Shown: piece by piece, positions 17,103 through 27,194 of the stretch | Numbering within the stretch: position 1 is the first letter of the stretch | Layout: each line of letters begins with the position of its first letter | Assembly (NCBI GenBank): GCA_017470735.1 | Contig: JAFUYB010000050.1 | Span: forward strand, 1 to 64,000 | Reading direction: 5' to 3' | Length of the DNA: 64,000 bases | Source: Lachnospiraceae bacterium | GTDB lineage: Bacteria; Bacillota; Clostridia; Lachnospirales; Lachnospiraceae | Made by a program: the position numbers and the translations under genes | Notes under the pieces: model-generated | The model's input: only the letters and a program-made list of their open reading frames with translations | What the model was told of the DNA's origin: nothing | Database searches by the model: none

Positions 17103-18293
17103 ATGGCTAAGGAAAAATTTGAACGTACAAAACCCCATGTTAATATTGGTACGATCGGTCATGTCGATCATGGTAAGACAACCCTGACCGCAGCGATCAC
17201 CAAGACACTTGCTGAGAGACTTGGCGGCAAGAACGCATCTGTAGATTTTGAGAATATCGACAAGGCTCCGGAAGAGCGTGAGCGTGGTATCACGATTTCC
17301 ACCGCGCACGTTGAGTACGAGACAGACAAGCGTCACTATGCGCATGTTGACTGCCCGGGACATGCCGATTATGTCAAGAACATGATCACCGGCGCGGCTC
17401 AGATGGACGGCGCTATCCTCGTAGTTGCAGCTACCGACGGCGTTATGGCTCAGACCAAGGAGCACATCCTGCTGGCTCGTCAGGTAGGCGTGCCGAAGAT
17501 CATCGTATTCCTGAACAAGTGCGACATGGTCGACGACGAAGAGCTGATCGAGCTCGTCGAGATGGAAGTGACTGAGCAGCTTGAGGAGTATGGCTTCGAG
17601 GATTGCCCGATCGTTAAGGGTTCCGCTCTGAAGGCTCTTGAGGATCCGAGCGGCGAGTGGGGCGACAAGGTTATGGAACTGATGGATGCGGTTGATGAGT
17701 ACATCCCTGAGCCGGTCCGTGATACGGATAAGCCGTTCCTGATGCCTGTCGAGGACGTATTCACGATCACAGGCCGTGGTACAGTTGCAACCGGCCGTGT
17801 AGAGCGTGGTACGCTGCATCTGAATGACGAGGTTGAGATCCTTGGTATCTCCGATGACAAGCAGAAGACTGTTGTTACCGGTATCGAGATGTTCCGCAAG
17901 ATGCTTGACGAGGCTATGGCCGGCGACAACATCGGCGCGCTGCTTCGTGGTATCGACCGCGACAAGATCCAGCGTGGACAGGTGCTTGCAGCACCGGGCA
18001 CCGTTACCTGCCATACAAAGTTTACGGCTCAGGTATACGTCCTTCAGAAGGACGAGGGTGGCCGTCATACGCCGTTCTTCAACAACTATCGTCCGCAGTT
18101 CTACTTCCGTACAACGGATGTGACCGGTGTCTGCAACCTGCCGGAAGGCACTGAGATGTGCATGCCTGGTGACAATGTAGAGATGACGATCGAGCTGATC
18201 CATCCGATCGCTATGGAGCAGGGTCTTACCTTCGCTATCCGTGAGGGTGGCCGTACAGTAGGCTCCGGCCGTGTCGCTACGATCATCGAGTAA
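17103..18293 (+). CDS. tuf: Elongation factor Tu
   Basis: EF-Tu delivers aminoacyl-tRNA to the ribosome. ATG at 17103 is preferred to the ATG two codons earlier because AGGAGG is only two bases from the latter. The 396-residue protein has [23 protein letters not shown] and NKCD in the G domain, then domains II and III ending [15 protein letters not shown]. It is the only tuf in the window and is followed by a strong terminator, so it forms its own unit. Confidence 0.98.
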   Translation: MAKEKFERTKPHVNIGTIGHVDHGKTTLTAAITKTLAERLGGKNASVDFENIDKAPEERERGITISTAHVEYETDKRHYAHVDCPGHADYVKNMITGAAQMDGAILVVAATDGVMAQTKEHILLARQVGVPKIIVFLNKCDMVDDEELIELVEMEVTEQLEEYGFEDCPIVKGSALKALEDPSGEWGDKVMELMDAVDEYIPEPVRDTDKPFLMPVEDVFTITGRGTVATGRVERGTLHLNDEVEILGISDDKQKTVVTGIEMFRKMLDEAMAGDNIGALLRGIDRDKIQRGQVLAAPGTVTCHTKFTAQVYVLQKDEGGRHTPFFNNYRPQFYFRTTDVTGVCNLPEGTEMCMPGDNVEMTIELIHPIAMEQGLTFAIREGGRTVGSGRVATIIE

Positions 18294-18333
18294 TCATTTC
18301 GAGCGAACAGCCCAACCCGATTAAAATCATTGA

Positions 18334-18368
18334 CCGCAATCCCTTATTTACGGGGATTGCGGTTTTTT
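18334..18368 (+). terminator. Intrinsic terminator of tuf
   Basis: A perfect 10-bp stem, CCGCAATCCC (18334-18343) with GGGATTGCGG (18353-18362), is followed by six T. Confidence 0.95.
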
Positions 18369-18381
18369 CGTGAAATAATCA

Positions 18382-18410
18382 TTGCAAATACCTTGTAAAA
18401 CCCATATAAT
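18382..18410 (+). promoter_or_regulatory. Promoter giving a near-leaderless transcript
   Basis: TTGCAA at 18382-18387 and TATAAT at 18405-18410 are 17 bases apart. The ATG of the next gene begins only eight bases after the -10, where transcription would itself be expected to start. Confidence 0.75.
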
Positions 18411-18417
18411 TGAGGGC

Positions 18418-20280
18418 ATGAAAAATTCGTTTGTACATCGCTACGCGATTATTATGATTTTGCTGTTTGCAGATGTGATCTGGCTGTCTGCGACAGGTTT
18501 TTTGGCGCTGTGGATACGCTTCGATTTCTCCATACCATATTTATTGGAGGATTTTTGGGCAGAGCAGATACGGGTGACGCCGATCATTGTTGCGACAGTT
18601 GTTGCGATATATTATATGTTTCGCTTATACCATAGCTTGTGGCGTTTCGCCAGTGTTATGGAGCTGGCGCGTATTGTCAGTGCGTACATTGCTATCGTGC
18701 CGGTAGTCGCCGTAGAGGTGCTGGTTTTTCACATACACCTTCCGAGAAGTGTTTATCTGATTGCCTATATTTTGGACTTTTTGGGATGTGTCGGAGTACG
18801 CTTTGCGTACCGTTTTATCCGGGAGCTCTCGAGAAGGAGGTTTCCGGCGAGCGAGACGTCGGATCTGGAAAATGTCATGATGATCGGCGCGGGTGAGGCG
18901 GCGCGGGATCTGCTTTCGGACATTGCGGTTTCCAACCGCGTACATTACCGCGCAGTCTGCGTGATTGATGACAATCCGGACACATGGAACCGTTACATCG
19001 GCAGCGTGCCGATCGTTGGCGGGCGGGATTCCATCGTAGATGCGGCGGAAAAATACGCGGTAGACCGGATTATTTTCGCAATCCCGACAGCGACAGGAGT
19101 AGAGCGGTCAGAGATCTTGGAGATCTGCCGCCAGACGCACTGCCGTATTCAGGTCATTCCGGGGATGTATGAGCTTCTGAATGAGGATCTGACGGTCAGC
19201 CGCTTAAAGGATGTGGATGTGACCGATCTTTTGGGGCGGGATACGAATATTCTGGAGCATCAGAGCGTATTAGAATCCATCACCGGGAAAATCGTGCTGG
19301 TGACCGGCGGCGGCGGATCGATCGGTTCGGAATTGTGCCGGCAGATTGCGTTAGCGCAGCCGCAGCAGCTGATTATTTTCGATATATATGAGAACAATGC
19401 GTACGCGATCGAGCAGGAGCTGCGGCGTAAGTTTCCGGAGCTGAATCTGGTCGTGCTGATCGGTTCCGTCCGCAACACGAACCGGGTCAACCATGTGTTG
19501 CACACCTACAAACCGGATGTCATTTACCATGCGGCGGCGCACAAGCATGTGCCGCTGATGGAAACGAGTCCGATCGAGGCGATCAAGAACAATGTGTTCG
19601 GGACTTATAAGCTGGCGCGGGCGGCGGCAAGGGCAAAGACAAAGCGTTTTCTGCTGATCTCAACGGACAAGGCGGTGAATCCGACGAATGTCATGGGCGC
19701 GTCCAAGCGCGTCTGCGAGCTGGTGATCCAGTTTTTGGCAAAGCAGTATACGGAGACGACTTTCTGCGCGGTTCGTTTCGGAAATGTATTGGGCTCGAAT
19801 GGTTCGGTGATCCCGCTGTTCCGCGAGCAGATTAAAAACGGCGGACCGGTGACCGTGACGGATCCGCGGATCATACGGTATTTTATGACGATCCCGGAGG
19901 CGGTATCGCTCGTACTGGTTGCGGGGCATTACGCGAAAGGCGGCGAGGTGTTCGTGCTGGACATGGGGCAGCCGGTCAGGATTGACGATATGGCGCGGAA
20001 GATGATCGAACTGTCAGGCTTCACGCCGGATGTGGATATTCAGATCGAATACACGGGCCTGCGGCCGGGCGAAAAGATGTACGAGGAGCTTTTGGTTGAC
20101 AAGGAGACGATGCGCCAGACGGAGAACAAAAAGATTTTTATCGAGCAGACGAGCGAGCTTGATGACAAGCAGTTCCGGCAGGATATGACAAGATTAGGCG
20201 CTTTAGCCAAAAAAGAAGATCAAAAGGCAGTGGATCTGCTTTGGGAGATGATCGGCGGGAAATTTGAGCCGCAAATATAG
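18418..20280 (+). CDS. Membrane nucleotide-sugar 4,6-dehydratase (FlaA1/CapD/WbpM family)
   Basis: This enzyme class makes 4-keto-6-deoxy sugars, usually from UDP-GlcNAc, for surface glycans or protein glycosylation. The 620-residue protein has four membrane helices in the first 150 residues, a nucleotide-binding CoA-binding-like region (VMMIGAGEAARDLLSDI), then a short-chain dehydrogenase domain with VTGGGGSIGSELCRQI (NAD site), HAAAHKHVP, and STDKAVNPTNVMGASKR containing the Thr-Asp-Lys catalytic residues of PglF-type enzymes. The ATG at 18418 lacks a properly spaced ribosome-binding site. The exact substrate is inferred from the family. Followed after 15 bases by an amidase gene. Confidence 0.88.
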   Translation: MKNSFVHRYAIIMILLFADVIWLSATGFLALWIRFDFSIPYLLEDFWAEQIRVTPIIVATVVAIYYMFRLYHSLWRFASVMELARIVSAYIAIVPVVAVEVLVFHIHLPRSVYLIAYILDFLGCVGVRFAYRFIRELSRRRFPASETSDLENVMMIGAGEAARDLLSDIAVSNRVHYRAVCVIDDNPDTWNRYIGSVPIVGGRDSIVDAAEKYAVDRIIFAIPTATGVERSEILEICRQTHCRIQVIPGMYELLNEDLTVSRLKDVDVTDLLGRDTNILEHQSVLESITGKIVLVTGGGGSIGSELCRQIALAQPQQLIIFDIYENNAYAIEQELRRKFPELNLVVLIGSVRNTNRVNHVLHTYKPDVIYHAAAHKHVPLMETSPIEAIKNNVFGTYKLARAAARAKTKRFLLISTDKAVNPTNVMGASKRVCELVIQFLAKQYTETTFCAVRFGNVLGSNGSVIPLFREQIKNGGPVTVTDPRIIRYFMTIPEAVSLVLVAGHYAKGGEVFVLDMGQPVRIDDMARKMIELSGFTPDVDIQIEYTGLRPGEKMYEELLVDKETMRQTENKKIFIEQTSELDDKQFRQDMTRLGALAKKEDQKAVDLLWEMIGGKFEPQI

Positions 20281-20295
20281 GACGAGGTGAGAACG

Positions 20296-21039
20296 ATGGA
20301 CAGGAAGAAACGGTTTTTATCGCTGATGCTGGCAATGGCAGTCGTGATTTGCGCTATGTCAATGACCGTATCAGCCAAGACAACGAAAAAGACGAGTAAA
20401 GCAGCAAAGACCAAAACGACCTATATTGTTGGTATTGACGCCGGGCATCAGCTTAGGGGCAATTCCGCGACAGAGCCGAACGGACCGGGATCGGGCGTGA
20501 TGAAGGCGAAGGTTGCGGGCGGCACGCGCGGCGTGACGACGGGCAAACCGGAGTACCAGCTGACGATCGAGATCGCAAAGCGCCTTAAGACAGAGCTTCG
20601 CAGCCGCGGCTACAAGGTTGTAATGACGCGGACAAAAAATGATGTGGATATCTCCAATATTGAGCGCGCGCAAAAATTAAATGAGAAATGTGATATCGCT
20701 ATCCGTCTGCACGCGGACGGCGGAGCGTCTTCGGCACATGGCGCGAGCGTGCTTTACCCATCGACAAGCAATCCCTATGTCGGGCATCTTTCCGAAGCAA
20801 GCAAAAATCTGTCGCAGTGCGTTGTGGACAGCTACTGCGAGGCGACAGATATTTCCAACCGCGGGCTTTCCATCCGGGACGACCTGACCGGCACCAACTG
20901 GAGCACGATACCGGTGACGCTTTTGGAGATGGGTTTTATGACCAATTCTTTTGATGATGCGTATATGTCCACGGAAAAGGGACAGGCGAACATGGTCGAA
21001 GGAATTGCCAACGGGATCGACAGATATTTTGGGAAATAA
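20296..21039 (+). CDS. Secreted N-acetylmuramoyl-L-alanine amidase (Amidase_3)
   Basis: Predicted to cleave the amide between MurNAc and the stem peptide in the wall. Residues 1-28 or so are a signal peptide (RKKRFLSLMLAMAVVICAMSMTVSAK). A short Lys/Thr-rich linker leads to an Amidase_3 domain with the zinc ligands His in VGIDAGHQ, Glu in TGKPEYQLT and His in IRLHADGG, and the catalytic Glu in LLEMGFM. No separate wall-binding domain is present. ATG at 20296 lies six bases after GAGGTG. It sits in a tandem with glycan genes (gaps of 15 and 14 bases). Confidence 0.9.
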   Translation: MDRKKRFLSLMLAMAVVICAMSMTVSAKTTKKTSKAAKTKTTYIVGIDAGHQLRGNSATEPNGPGSGVMKAKVAGGTRGVTTGKPEYQLTIEIAKRLKTELRSRGYKVVMTRTKNDVDISNIERAQKLNEKCDIAIRLHADGGASSAHGASVLYPSTSNPYVGHLSEASKNLSQCVVDSYCEATDISNRGLSIRDDLTGTNWSTIPVTLLEMGFMTNSFDDAYMSTEKGQANMVEGIANGIDRYFGK

Positions 21040-21053
21040 AAAAGGAGCGCAAG

Positions 21054-22604
21054 ATGGAAAATGGAGCATATACCGGCATAGAGGATGAAGTGGAGATTGA
21101 TCTGCTGGATCTGTTTTGGGAACTGTTGATGCAGTGGAAGCCCATTTTGGTTTGCATGGTGCTGTGCGGCTGCCTGTTGATGCCGGCGATGTATCTGAAG
21201 GATATGCGGGGGTATCGTGCGTCAGTGGCGGCGAGTGAAGAGCTGATCAAGAAAGTGAGCGGTGAGACAGACGAGGAATCAGCAGAGGAAATGAGCAGCG
21301 CGCTTGAAGAGACGGAGCAAAAGGCTGTTGATAATGCGGTTTTGTCTTACCGGCAGTTATTGGATTTGCAGTATGTTTATGACTCGACGGTGCGTTATCA
21401 TCTGGATCCGAAATCCTTACAGGCATTGACTTTGAGTTACCGCCTTCACGCTGACGATGCGGGGCAGTTATCTGTCCTTCGCGACGCATACGCATCTTGC
21501 CTTGGGAAAATGGACGCAAAGAAGCAGATTGCGGACGCATACGGTATTGCCAGCTTGGACGAGGCGGGGCAAATGGTATCCGTGAGTGGCGGAGATGCTG
21601 CGTCAACGATTGCCGGAAGTACCGATATCACGCTGAAGGTTGTGGCATATTTGGTAGATGATACGGACGCGGACGCCGTGTCAGAGTGCATCCAGTCCAT
21701 TATAAAAAGCTATAAAGCGGAAGCGGGAAATATGATAGGCGGGCATTCTGTCACGCTGCTTTCAGAAGAGGAGGAGGCACTCAGGGATACGGCAATTTTT
21801 TCAGAACGCGCGGATATCGAATCAAGAATCGTGGGCTTGGAGTCGACGATTAATACGACGACAGCGGCATTCTCGGATGAACAAAAACAGGTTTATGATT
21901 ATTTGACGGCGAAACTGGATGAGGAATACGGAATAGAAGACGCGGATGGCGAAGACAAAGATGAAAAGGCTGCGGTAAAGGATACTGCGGAACAAGCAGC
22001 TGAAGCTTCGGCTGATGAAACGGCAGATATCGACAAACCATCCATGAATCCCAAATATTTTCTGCTTGGCATGCTTTTGGGGGCATTTCTCTATGCAGGG
22101 ATCTATGTGGTATGGTGGATTATATCCCCGAGGGTTCGCCAGAGTGACGAAATGGCTGGATGGCTTGGCATCCGCCCGCTGGGTGAGATTCGCAGTTATC
22201 CCGCCAAGAGCGCGGCGGAAAAGTTTTTTAAGGACAAATGGATATATGGTATCCGTTATAAAAACAGACTGGACACAGAAGGCGCGCTTGCTACGATCCG
22301 TGAAAGGATTCAGCTGATGCCGGAAAATGCGAACGGCCTGTTGTTCATTCAGCCGACGGAGATGACGGACAGACAGAGAGAATTTGTGGATCGCATCGTG
22401 CGTGAAGCGGGTCGTGATATTACCGTGGTTTTACCGGAAGAGGCGGCATCTGTAGCAATTGAAGAACGGCTGGCAGAGCATCCTCAGGTCGTACTGGTGT
22501 CATCGGCAGGGAAGACGCCGTACAAGGCTGTCCGCAGATTGTATGCAGGCTGCCGGAATTATGGGGCGGATTTTTACGGTCATATTCTGATTGAGGCGAT
22601 GTAA
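21054..22604 (+). CDS. Wzz-like (chain-length determinant) membrane protein
   Basis: A 516-residue protein with two membrane helices at about residues 29-49 and 336-357, and between them an extracytoplasmic region rich in charged helices. That topology is typical of Wzz/CapA polysaccharide co-polymerases. The C-terminal cytosolic part (about 150 residues) contains RPLGEIRSYPAKSAAEKFF but no Walker motif, so it is not a tyrosine kinase. The context of a sugar dehydratase and an amidase fits a surface-polymer role. The family assignment rests mostly on topology. RBS AAAGGAG. Confidence 0.6.
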   Translation: MENGAYTGIEDEVEIDLLDLFWELLMQWKPILVCMVLCGCLLMPAMYLKDMRGYRASVAASEELIKKVSGETDEESAEEMSSALEETEQKAVDNAVLSYRQLLDLQYVYDSTVRYHLDPKSLQALTLSYRLHADDAGQLSVLRDAYASCLGKMDAKKQIADAYGIASLDEAGQMVSVSGGDAASTIAGSTDITLKVVAYLVDDTDADAVSECIQSIIKSYKAEAGNMIGGHSVTLLSEEEEALRDTAIFSERADIESRIVGLESTINTTTAAFSDEQKQVYDYLTAKLDEEYGIEDADGEDKDEKAAVKDTAEQAAEASADETADIDKPSMNPKYFLLGMLLGAFLYAGIYVVWWIISPRVRQSDEMAGWLGIRPLGEIRSYPAKSAAEKFFKDKWIYGIRYKNRLDTEGALATIRERIQLMPENANGLLFIQPTEMTDRQREFVDRIVREAGRDITVVLPEEAASVAIEERLAEHPQVVLVSSAGKTPYKAVRRLYAGCRNYGADFYGHILIEAM

Positions 22605-22668
22605 AAGGGGAAGTGATTCGGAAGCTTTACCGGGATTTGAGAAAATCATCAACGAGGGGGTTTTGCCG

Positions 22669-24849
22669 ATGGGGGAGACAAGACGAAAAGTGCTGATCGC
22701 GGATGATACGGCGGTCAATCGCAAGATGCTTACCGACATGCTTGAGGCGGACTATGAGGTGCTGGAAGCAAAGAACGGTGAAGAGGCTCTTGATATTCTC
22801 GAAGAGCTGCATGATGACATTGCGATTGTTTTGCTGGATATCGTCATGCCGAAAAAAGACGGTTTTGATGTGCTTGAGGTGATGAACGAACGGGGCTGGA
22901 TCTCCAAGCTGCCGGTCATTATGATCACGGCGGAATACTCCGAACAGTACATCAGCAAGGCGAACCGCCTCGGAGCGATCGACTATGTGATCAAACCGTT
23001 TAATTTTACCATTGTCGCGTTTCGCGTAGCGAGCACCATTGCCCTTTATGACAAGCAGCGCAAGCTGATGGACGAGCTGCAGGAGGTGGCAGACCGTGAG
23101 AACGGGATCAACACGCTGACAGGGCTGGTTTTCGGAGAAGCGTTTTTTAATCATGCACGGCAGTATCTTTCGCTGCACCAGGAGGAGTGCTGCATTGTCG
23201 CGATCGACATCGAGCATTTTAAGATGCTCAACGATACCTATGGCCGCGCAAAGGGTGACGATATGCTGCGGGATCTGGCAGAGCAGCTGCGCCTTGTTGA
23301 GAAGCGTGACGGCGCGCTGCCCGGATATCTCGGAGGGGATGATTTCGCGCTGGTGATGCCGTATGACAGAAGCCAGGTGGCGGCGCTTGCCAACCGGCTA
23401 GTTAATCGCGCGAAAAATATGCGTATCGGCGTCGGCGTGCTGCCGGTGTTTGGTGTGTATGTGATAAGTGACCGCGACCAGCCCGTCGAGGATATGTACG
23501 ACAAGGCAATGATCGCCGCGACCCACTGTCTGGGGAATTACCGCGACCGTCTGTGCCAGTATGAGGATTCGATGATGGAAGAGGTCATCGAGGAATCCGA
23601 CCGTCTCGAAGCGGCGCTCGAAGGGCTGCGCAACGAGGAATTTACTTTCTATCTCCAGCCTCAGTGTGATATTGAGACCGGCAAGATTGTCGGGGCAGAG
23701 GCACTGGCGCGCTGGATTCATGACGGCGAGCTGATACCGCCGTACCGGTTCATTCCGGTCATGGAGAAAAATGATATTGTCTCCGATCTGGATCTTTATC
23801 TGTGGGAGCAGGTCTGCAAGTGGCTGCGGAGCTGGATTGACCGGGGCAATACGCCCGTGCCGATCTCGATCAATGTTTCCCGCATGGATATCTACACATT
23901 TGACCTGCCAGCCGTGATCCGCGAGCTGACGACGACCTATGACCTTGATCCGAAGCTTTTAAAGGTGGAGATCACGGAGTCGAGTTACATCGAGGAATTC
24001 AAAGTCGTCAACAATGCCGTGGACACTCTGCAGGATCTGGGCTTCCGTATTTTCATGGATGATTTCGGCAGCGGTTATTCGTCGCTGAACATGCTGACCA
24101 ATGTCAATATCGATGTGTTAAAGATCGATATGATGTTTTTGGATCTTGACGAGGGCAACCGCAAGGGACTGGAAATTCTCGAATCCGTCGTAAAGATGGC
24201 AAAGCTGTTGCATCTTCCGGTGGTCGTCGAGGGCGTTGAGACGAAAGAACAGCTGAAATTCCTGCGGCAATTAAACTGTGATTACGCGCAGGGCTATTTC
24301 TTCTATCAGCCGATGTCGGCGGAGGATTTCGAATTTTTGATCAAGCATAAGGGCATCGTCAATCCCAACGCGAATTTCTCAAAGTACGGCATCGAAGAGC
24401 AGAACGCGATGATGCCAAAGGTCGAGGTGACGGAGAAGGAGCTGCAGGATACGGTATTTGACGATTTCCGTGCCATCTATCTGATGGATGTGGGGCAGGA
24501 TTACGCTTTGGCGCTGAAGCTGTCAGAGAGCATGTCCGCCGTGTCGGGGTACAAGGTGATCCGCTGGAGCGAGGAGTTTGCCGGCGTGTTAAAGCAGATC
24601 ATTGATGAGGAGTATATTGACGACATTCTGCCGATCGTATCGCGCCAGTATGTCGCCAATACATTCGAGAACATTAAGGACTCGCGCCATCTGCTCTACC
24701 GACAGAAGAACGGCGATTGGTGCGAGATGTCGATCCATCCCGTGCGGATCAAGGACGGACTGGCAGAGGCGGCAATGATCCTGATCCGCGACATGAGCAA
24801 TATGTACAAGGCGATACAGATCAGTTCGCAAAAGGCAGAAGGCTTTTGA
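22669..24849 (+). CDS. Response regulator with GGDEF and EAL domains (cyclic di-GMP turnover)
   Basis: A 726-residue signalling protein. Residues about 6-125 are a receiver domain (IADD, phosphoacceptor Asp in VLLDIVMP, Lys in VIKPF). A diguanylate cyclase domain follows with FKMLNDTYGRAKGDD and the signature GGDDF (222-226), where the usual fourth residue Glu is Asp. The EAL domain (about 320-575) keeps the catalytic set: EALARW, INVSR, EITESS, MDDFGSGYSS, KIDMMF, VVEGVET and DYAQGYFF. This suggests phosphodiesterase activity. The last 150 residues look PAS-like. ATG at 22669 is chosen for GAGGGGG eight bases upstream. No partner histidine kinase is adjacent. Confidence 0.9.
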   Translation: MGETRRKVLIADDTAVNRKMLTDMLEADYEVLEAKNGEEALDILEELHDDIAIVLLDIVMPKKDGFDVLEVMNERGWISKLPVIMITAEYSEQYISKANRLGAIDYVIKPFNFTIVAFRVASTIALYDKQRKLMDELQEVADRENGINTLTGLVFGEAFFNHARQYLSLHQEECCIVAIDIEHFKMLNDTYGRAKGDDMLRDLAEQLRLVEKRDGALPGYLGGDDFALVMPYDRSQVAALANRLVNRAKNMRIGVGVLPVFGVYVISDRDQPVEDMYDKAMIAATHCLGNYRDRLCQYEDSMMEEVIEESDRLEAALEGLRNEEFTFYLQPQCDIETGKIVGAEALARWIHDGELIPPYRFIPVMEKNDIVSDLDLYLWEQVCKWLRSWIDRGNTPVPISINVSRMDIYTFDLPAVIRELTTTYDLDPKLLKVEITESSYIEEFKVVNNAVDTLQDLGFRIFMDDFGSGYSSLNMLTNVNIDVLKIDMMFLDLDEGNRKGLEILESVVKMAKLLHLPVVVEGVETKEQLKFLRQLNCDYAQGYFFYQPMSAEDFEFLIKHKGIVNPNANFSKYGIEEQNAMMPKVEVTEKELQDTVFDDFRAIYLMDVGQDYALALKLSESMSAVSGYKVIRWSEEFAGVLKQIIDEEYIDDILPIVSRQYVANTFENIKDSRHLLYRQKNGDWCEMSIHPVRIKDGLAEAAMILIRDMSNMYKAIQISSQKAEGF

Positions 24850-24904
24850 CCGGATGAAACGGTTGAAAAATATTTATCCGTAAAAGGAAAGGAGAAAACA
24901 AACC

Positions 24905-26065
24905 ATGAACATTTCTGATAGCATTTTGTATGTAGGCGTGGATGATACCGATATCGGACTGTTTGAGCATCAGTATCCGGTCGATGAGGGCATCAGCTAC
25001 AATTCTTATGTGATCCTGGATGACAAAATCGCGATCATGGATACAGCGGATCGCCGCAGGACTGATGAGTGGCTTTCCAATGTGAAAAAGGCGCTCGGCG
25101 GCAGAAAGCCGGATTATCTGGTGGTGCAGCATTTGGAGCCGGATCATTCAGGCAGCCTGCAGGCGATCGTGGAGCAGTATCCTGACATGCAGGTGGTAGG
25201 TTCCGCAAAGACATCGCAGATGGTGGCGCAGTTTTTGGATATGGATATCAGCGGCCGGTTTATGGCGGTCAAGGAGAATGACACGCTCGCGCTCGGCAGC
25301 CACACGCTGACCTTTGTCATGGCGCCGATGGTGCATTGGCCGGAGGTCATGGTCAGCTACGAAAGCTCTGAAAAAATACTGTTCGCGGCGGACGGCTTTG
25401 GGACATTCGGCGCACTGCAGAACAATGTACCGTGGATCGACGAGGCAACGCATTACTATTTCAATATCGTCGGAAAATATGGACCGTCGGTGCAGACGCT
25501 GCTCAAAAAAGCAGGCGGACTGGATATCGAAAAGATCGCTCCGCTTCACGGTCCGGTGCTGCCCGAAGACGGCAAAGAGCTTTCCTATTATCTCGAAAAA
25601 TATGACAAGTGGTCGAAATACGAGCCGGAGACCAAGGGCATCCTGCTCTGCCACGCGTCCTTGCATGGTCACACGATCGAAGCAGTCGAGCAGCTGGCAA
25701 AAGACCTTGAGGCAGCAGGGGAAGAAATCGAAGTCATCGATCTGAACACAGAGGATGTATCCGAAGCAGTCGAAAAATGCTTTATGTTCGACCGTATCGT
25801 TTTAGCGTCCGTCACCTACGACGGCTCTCTGTTCCCGACGATGCAGGATCTGCTTTACCATCTGTCCATCAAGAATTTCCAGAACCGCAAGTTTGCCCTG
25901 ATCGAAAACGGTTCCTGGGCACCGGTCGCGGCGAAAAAGATGACAGAGTTTATCGAGGGCTTTAAGAATTGTGAGATCCTTGATCCGGTTGTGACGATAA
26001 AGACACGGCGGACAGAAGCGGATGAACCGAATTTTGAAGCTCTAAAAAAAGCGTTGCTTGCATAA
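24905..26065 (+). CDS. fprA: FprA-type flavodiiron protein
   Basis: Flavodiiron proteins reduce O2 to water, or NO to N2O, and protect anaerobes. The 386 residues have the beta-lactamase-like diiron domain with HLEPDHSG, the downstream ligands in MVHWPEVMV, AADGFGTFG and PLHGPVL, and a C-terminal flavodoxin domain (about 245-386) with HASLHGHTIEAV for FMN. AAAGGAAAGGAG precedes ATG. No rubredoxin gene is adjacent. The next gene, fruK, is separated by a structured repeat. Confidence 0.94.
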   Translation: MNISDSILYVGVDDTDIGLFEHQYPVDEGISYNSYVILDDKIAIMDTADRRRTDEWLSNVKKALGGRKPDYLVVQHLEPDHSGSLQAIVEQYPDMQVVGSAKTSQMVAQFLDMDISGRFMAVKENDTLALGSHTLTFVMAPMVHWPEVMVSYESSEKILFAADGFGTFGALQNNVPWIDEATHYYFNIVGKYGPSVQTLLKKAGGLDIEKIAPLHGPVLPEDGKELSYYLEKYDKWSKYEPETKGILLCHASLHGHTIEAVEQLAKDLEAAGEEIEVIDLNTEDVSEAVEKCFMFDRIVLASVTYDGSLFPTMQDLLYHLSIKNFQNRKFALIENGSWAPVAAKKMTEFIEGFKNCEILDPVVTIKTRRTEADEPNFEALKKALLA

Positions 26066-26113
26066 GCAGAAACACATTGGGCGAAAGGCGTTGCTGGCTT
26101 AAGTACAAGAGAA

Positions 26114-26249
26114 GAAAATTGAGAATAATGCTGTACGGATCGTTACGAACGCCGGCACTTAACGAATTTCGACGAAGGAGAAATGAGTTTAGTACCGTTG
26201 CGTGAGTGCCGAAGCGCAAGCGTTCCGGTAAGCATTATCCTCGATTTTC
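26114..26249 (+). repeat. Structured intergenic element, copy 2 (before fruK)
   Basis: The outer stem 26114-26132 with 26231-26249 has 17 Watson-Crick pairs and one G-T pair out of 19. ACGAACGC (26145-26152) opposes GCGTGAGT (26200-26207) with a GA/GA tandem mismatch where copy 1 has TC/GA pairs. The apical part repeats copy 1 (3426-3471): CGG, ACT, AAC, GA/GA loop, ATTTC...GAAAT. It ends about 20 bases before the fruK start. Confidence 0.7.
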
Positions 26250-26270
26250 TTTGACCGCAGGAGGTATCCA

Positions 26271-27188
26271 ATGATTTACACAGTAACATTTAATCCATCC
26301 CTGGATTACATAGTCGACGTCGACAACTTCACGATAGGTGAAGTCAACCGCACGACCAACGAGCTTCTGTTTCCGGGCGGCAAAGGGATCAATGTCTCGA
26401 TCGTCTTAAAGAACCTCGGTCTGCCCAATGCGGCGCTCGGTTTTGCGGCGGGCTTTACAGGGCAGGAGATCCGCCGGAAGCTCGCGGAGCTGGATATTGA
26501 CGACCGCTTCATTGAAGTGGAAAACGGCTACTCGCGCATCAATGTCAAGCTGCGCAGCAACGAGGAATCCGAGATCAACGGCCAGGGACCGGATATCGGC
26601 CGTGACCACATCCAGCAGCTTTATTCACAGCTGGACAAATTGGAAAAAGACGATGTGCTGGTCTTGGCGGGCAGCATTCCGTCCGTGATGCCTGAGACGA
26701 TGTATGAGGATATCATGAAATATCTGAAGGACCGCGGCATCCGCATTATCGTGGACGCGACAAAGGATCTTCTGATGAATGTCCTGAAATACCATCCGTT
26801 TATGGTCAAGCCCAACAATCATGAGCTGGGCGAGATTTACGGCGTGAAGCTGCGGACAAAGGAAGAGGTCATTCCTTACGCGAAAAAACTGCAGGAGGAA
26901 GGCGCGGTCAATGTCCTGATCTCGATGGCGGGAGAAGGCGCGCTTCTGATCGCGGAGGATGGCAAGGTTTACGAATCCGATCCGCCAAAGGGTGAGGTGA
27001 AAAATTCCGTCGGCGCCGGTGATTCGATGGTTGCCGGGTTCACGGCGGGCTATCTGCTCAGCGGAAGCTATGAGCGGGCGTTTTACATGGGGCTCTGTAC
27101 TGGAAGCGCCAGCGCGTTTTCGGATGAGCTGGCGACCAAAGAGGGCATCAACCGATTGCTTGCCCAGCTGGGACAGCCGGAGATTTAA
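26271..27188 (+). CDS. fruK: 1-phosphofructokinase
   Basis: Converts fructose 1-phosphate made by the fructose PTS to fructose 1,6-bisphosphate. The 305 residues match the PfkB family: N-terminal TFNPSLDYIVDVDNF, substrate motif PGGKGINVS, and the C-terminal NSVGAGDSMVAGF with the catalytic Asp. The fruA transporter downstream supports 1-phosphofructokinase rather than tagatose-6-phosphate kinase. GCAGGAGG precedes ATG. No DeoR-type FruR gene is present in the window. Confidence 0.93.
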   Translation: MIYTVTFNPSLDYIVDVDNFTIGEVNRTTNELLFPGGKGINVSIVLKNLGLPNAALGFAAGFTGQEIRRKLAELDIDDRFIEVENGYSRINVKLRSNEESEINGQGPDIGRDHIQQLYSQLDKLEKDDVLVLAGSIPSVMPETMYEDIMKYLKDRGIRIIVDATKDLLMNVLKYHPFMVKPNNHELGEIYGVKLRTKEEVIPYAKKLQEEGAVNVLISMAGEGALLIAEDGKVYESDPPKGEVKNSVGAGDSMVAGFTAGYLLSGSYERAFYMGLCTGSASAFSDELATKEGINRLLAQLGQPEI

Positions 27189-27194
27189 TACATA

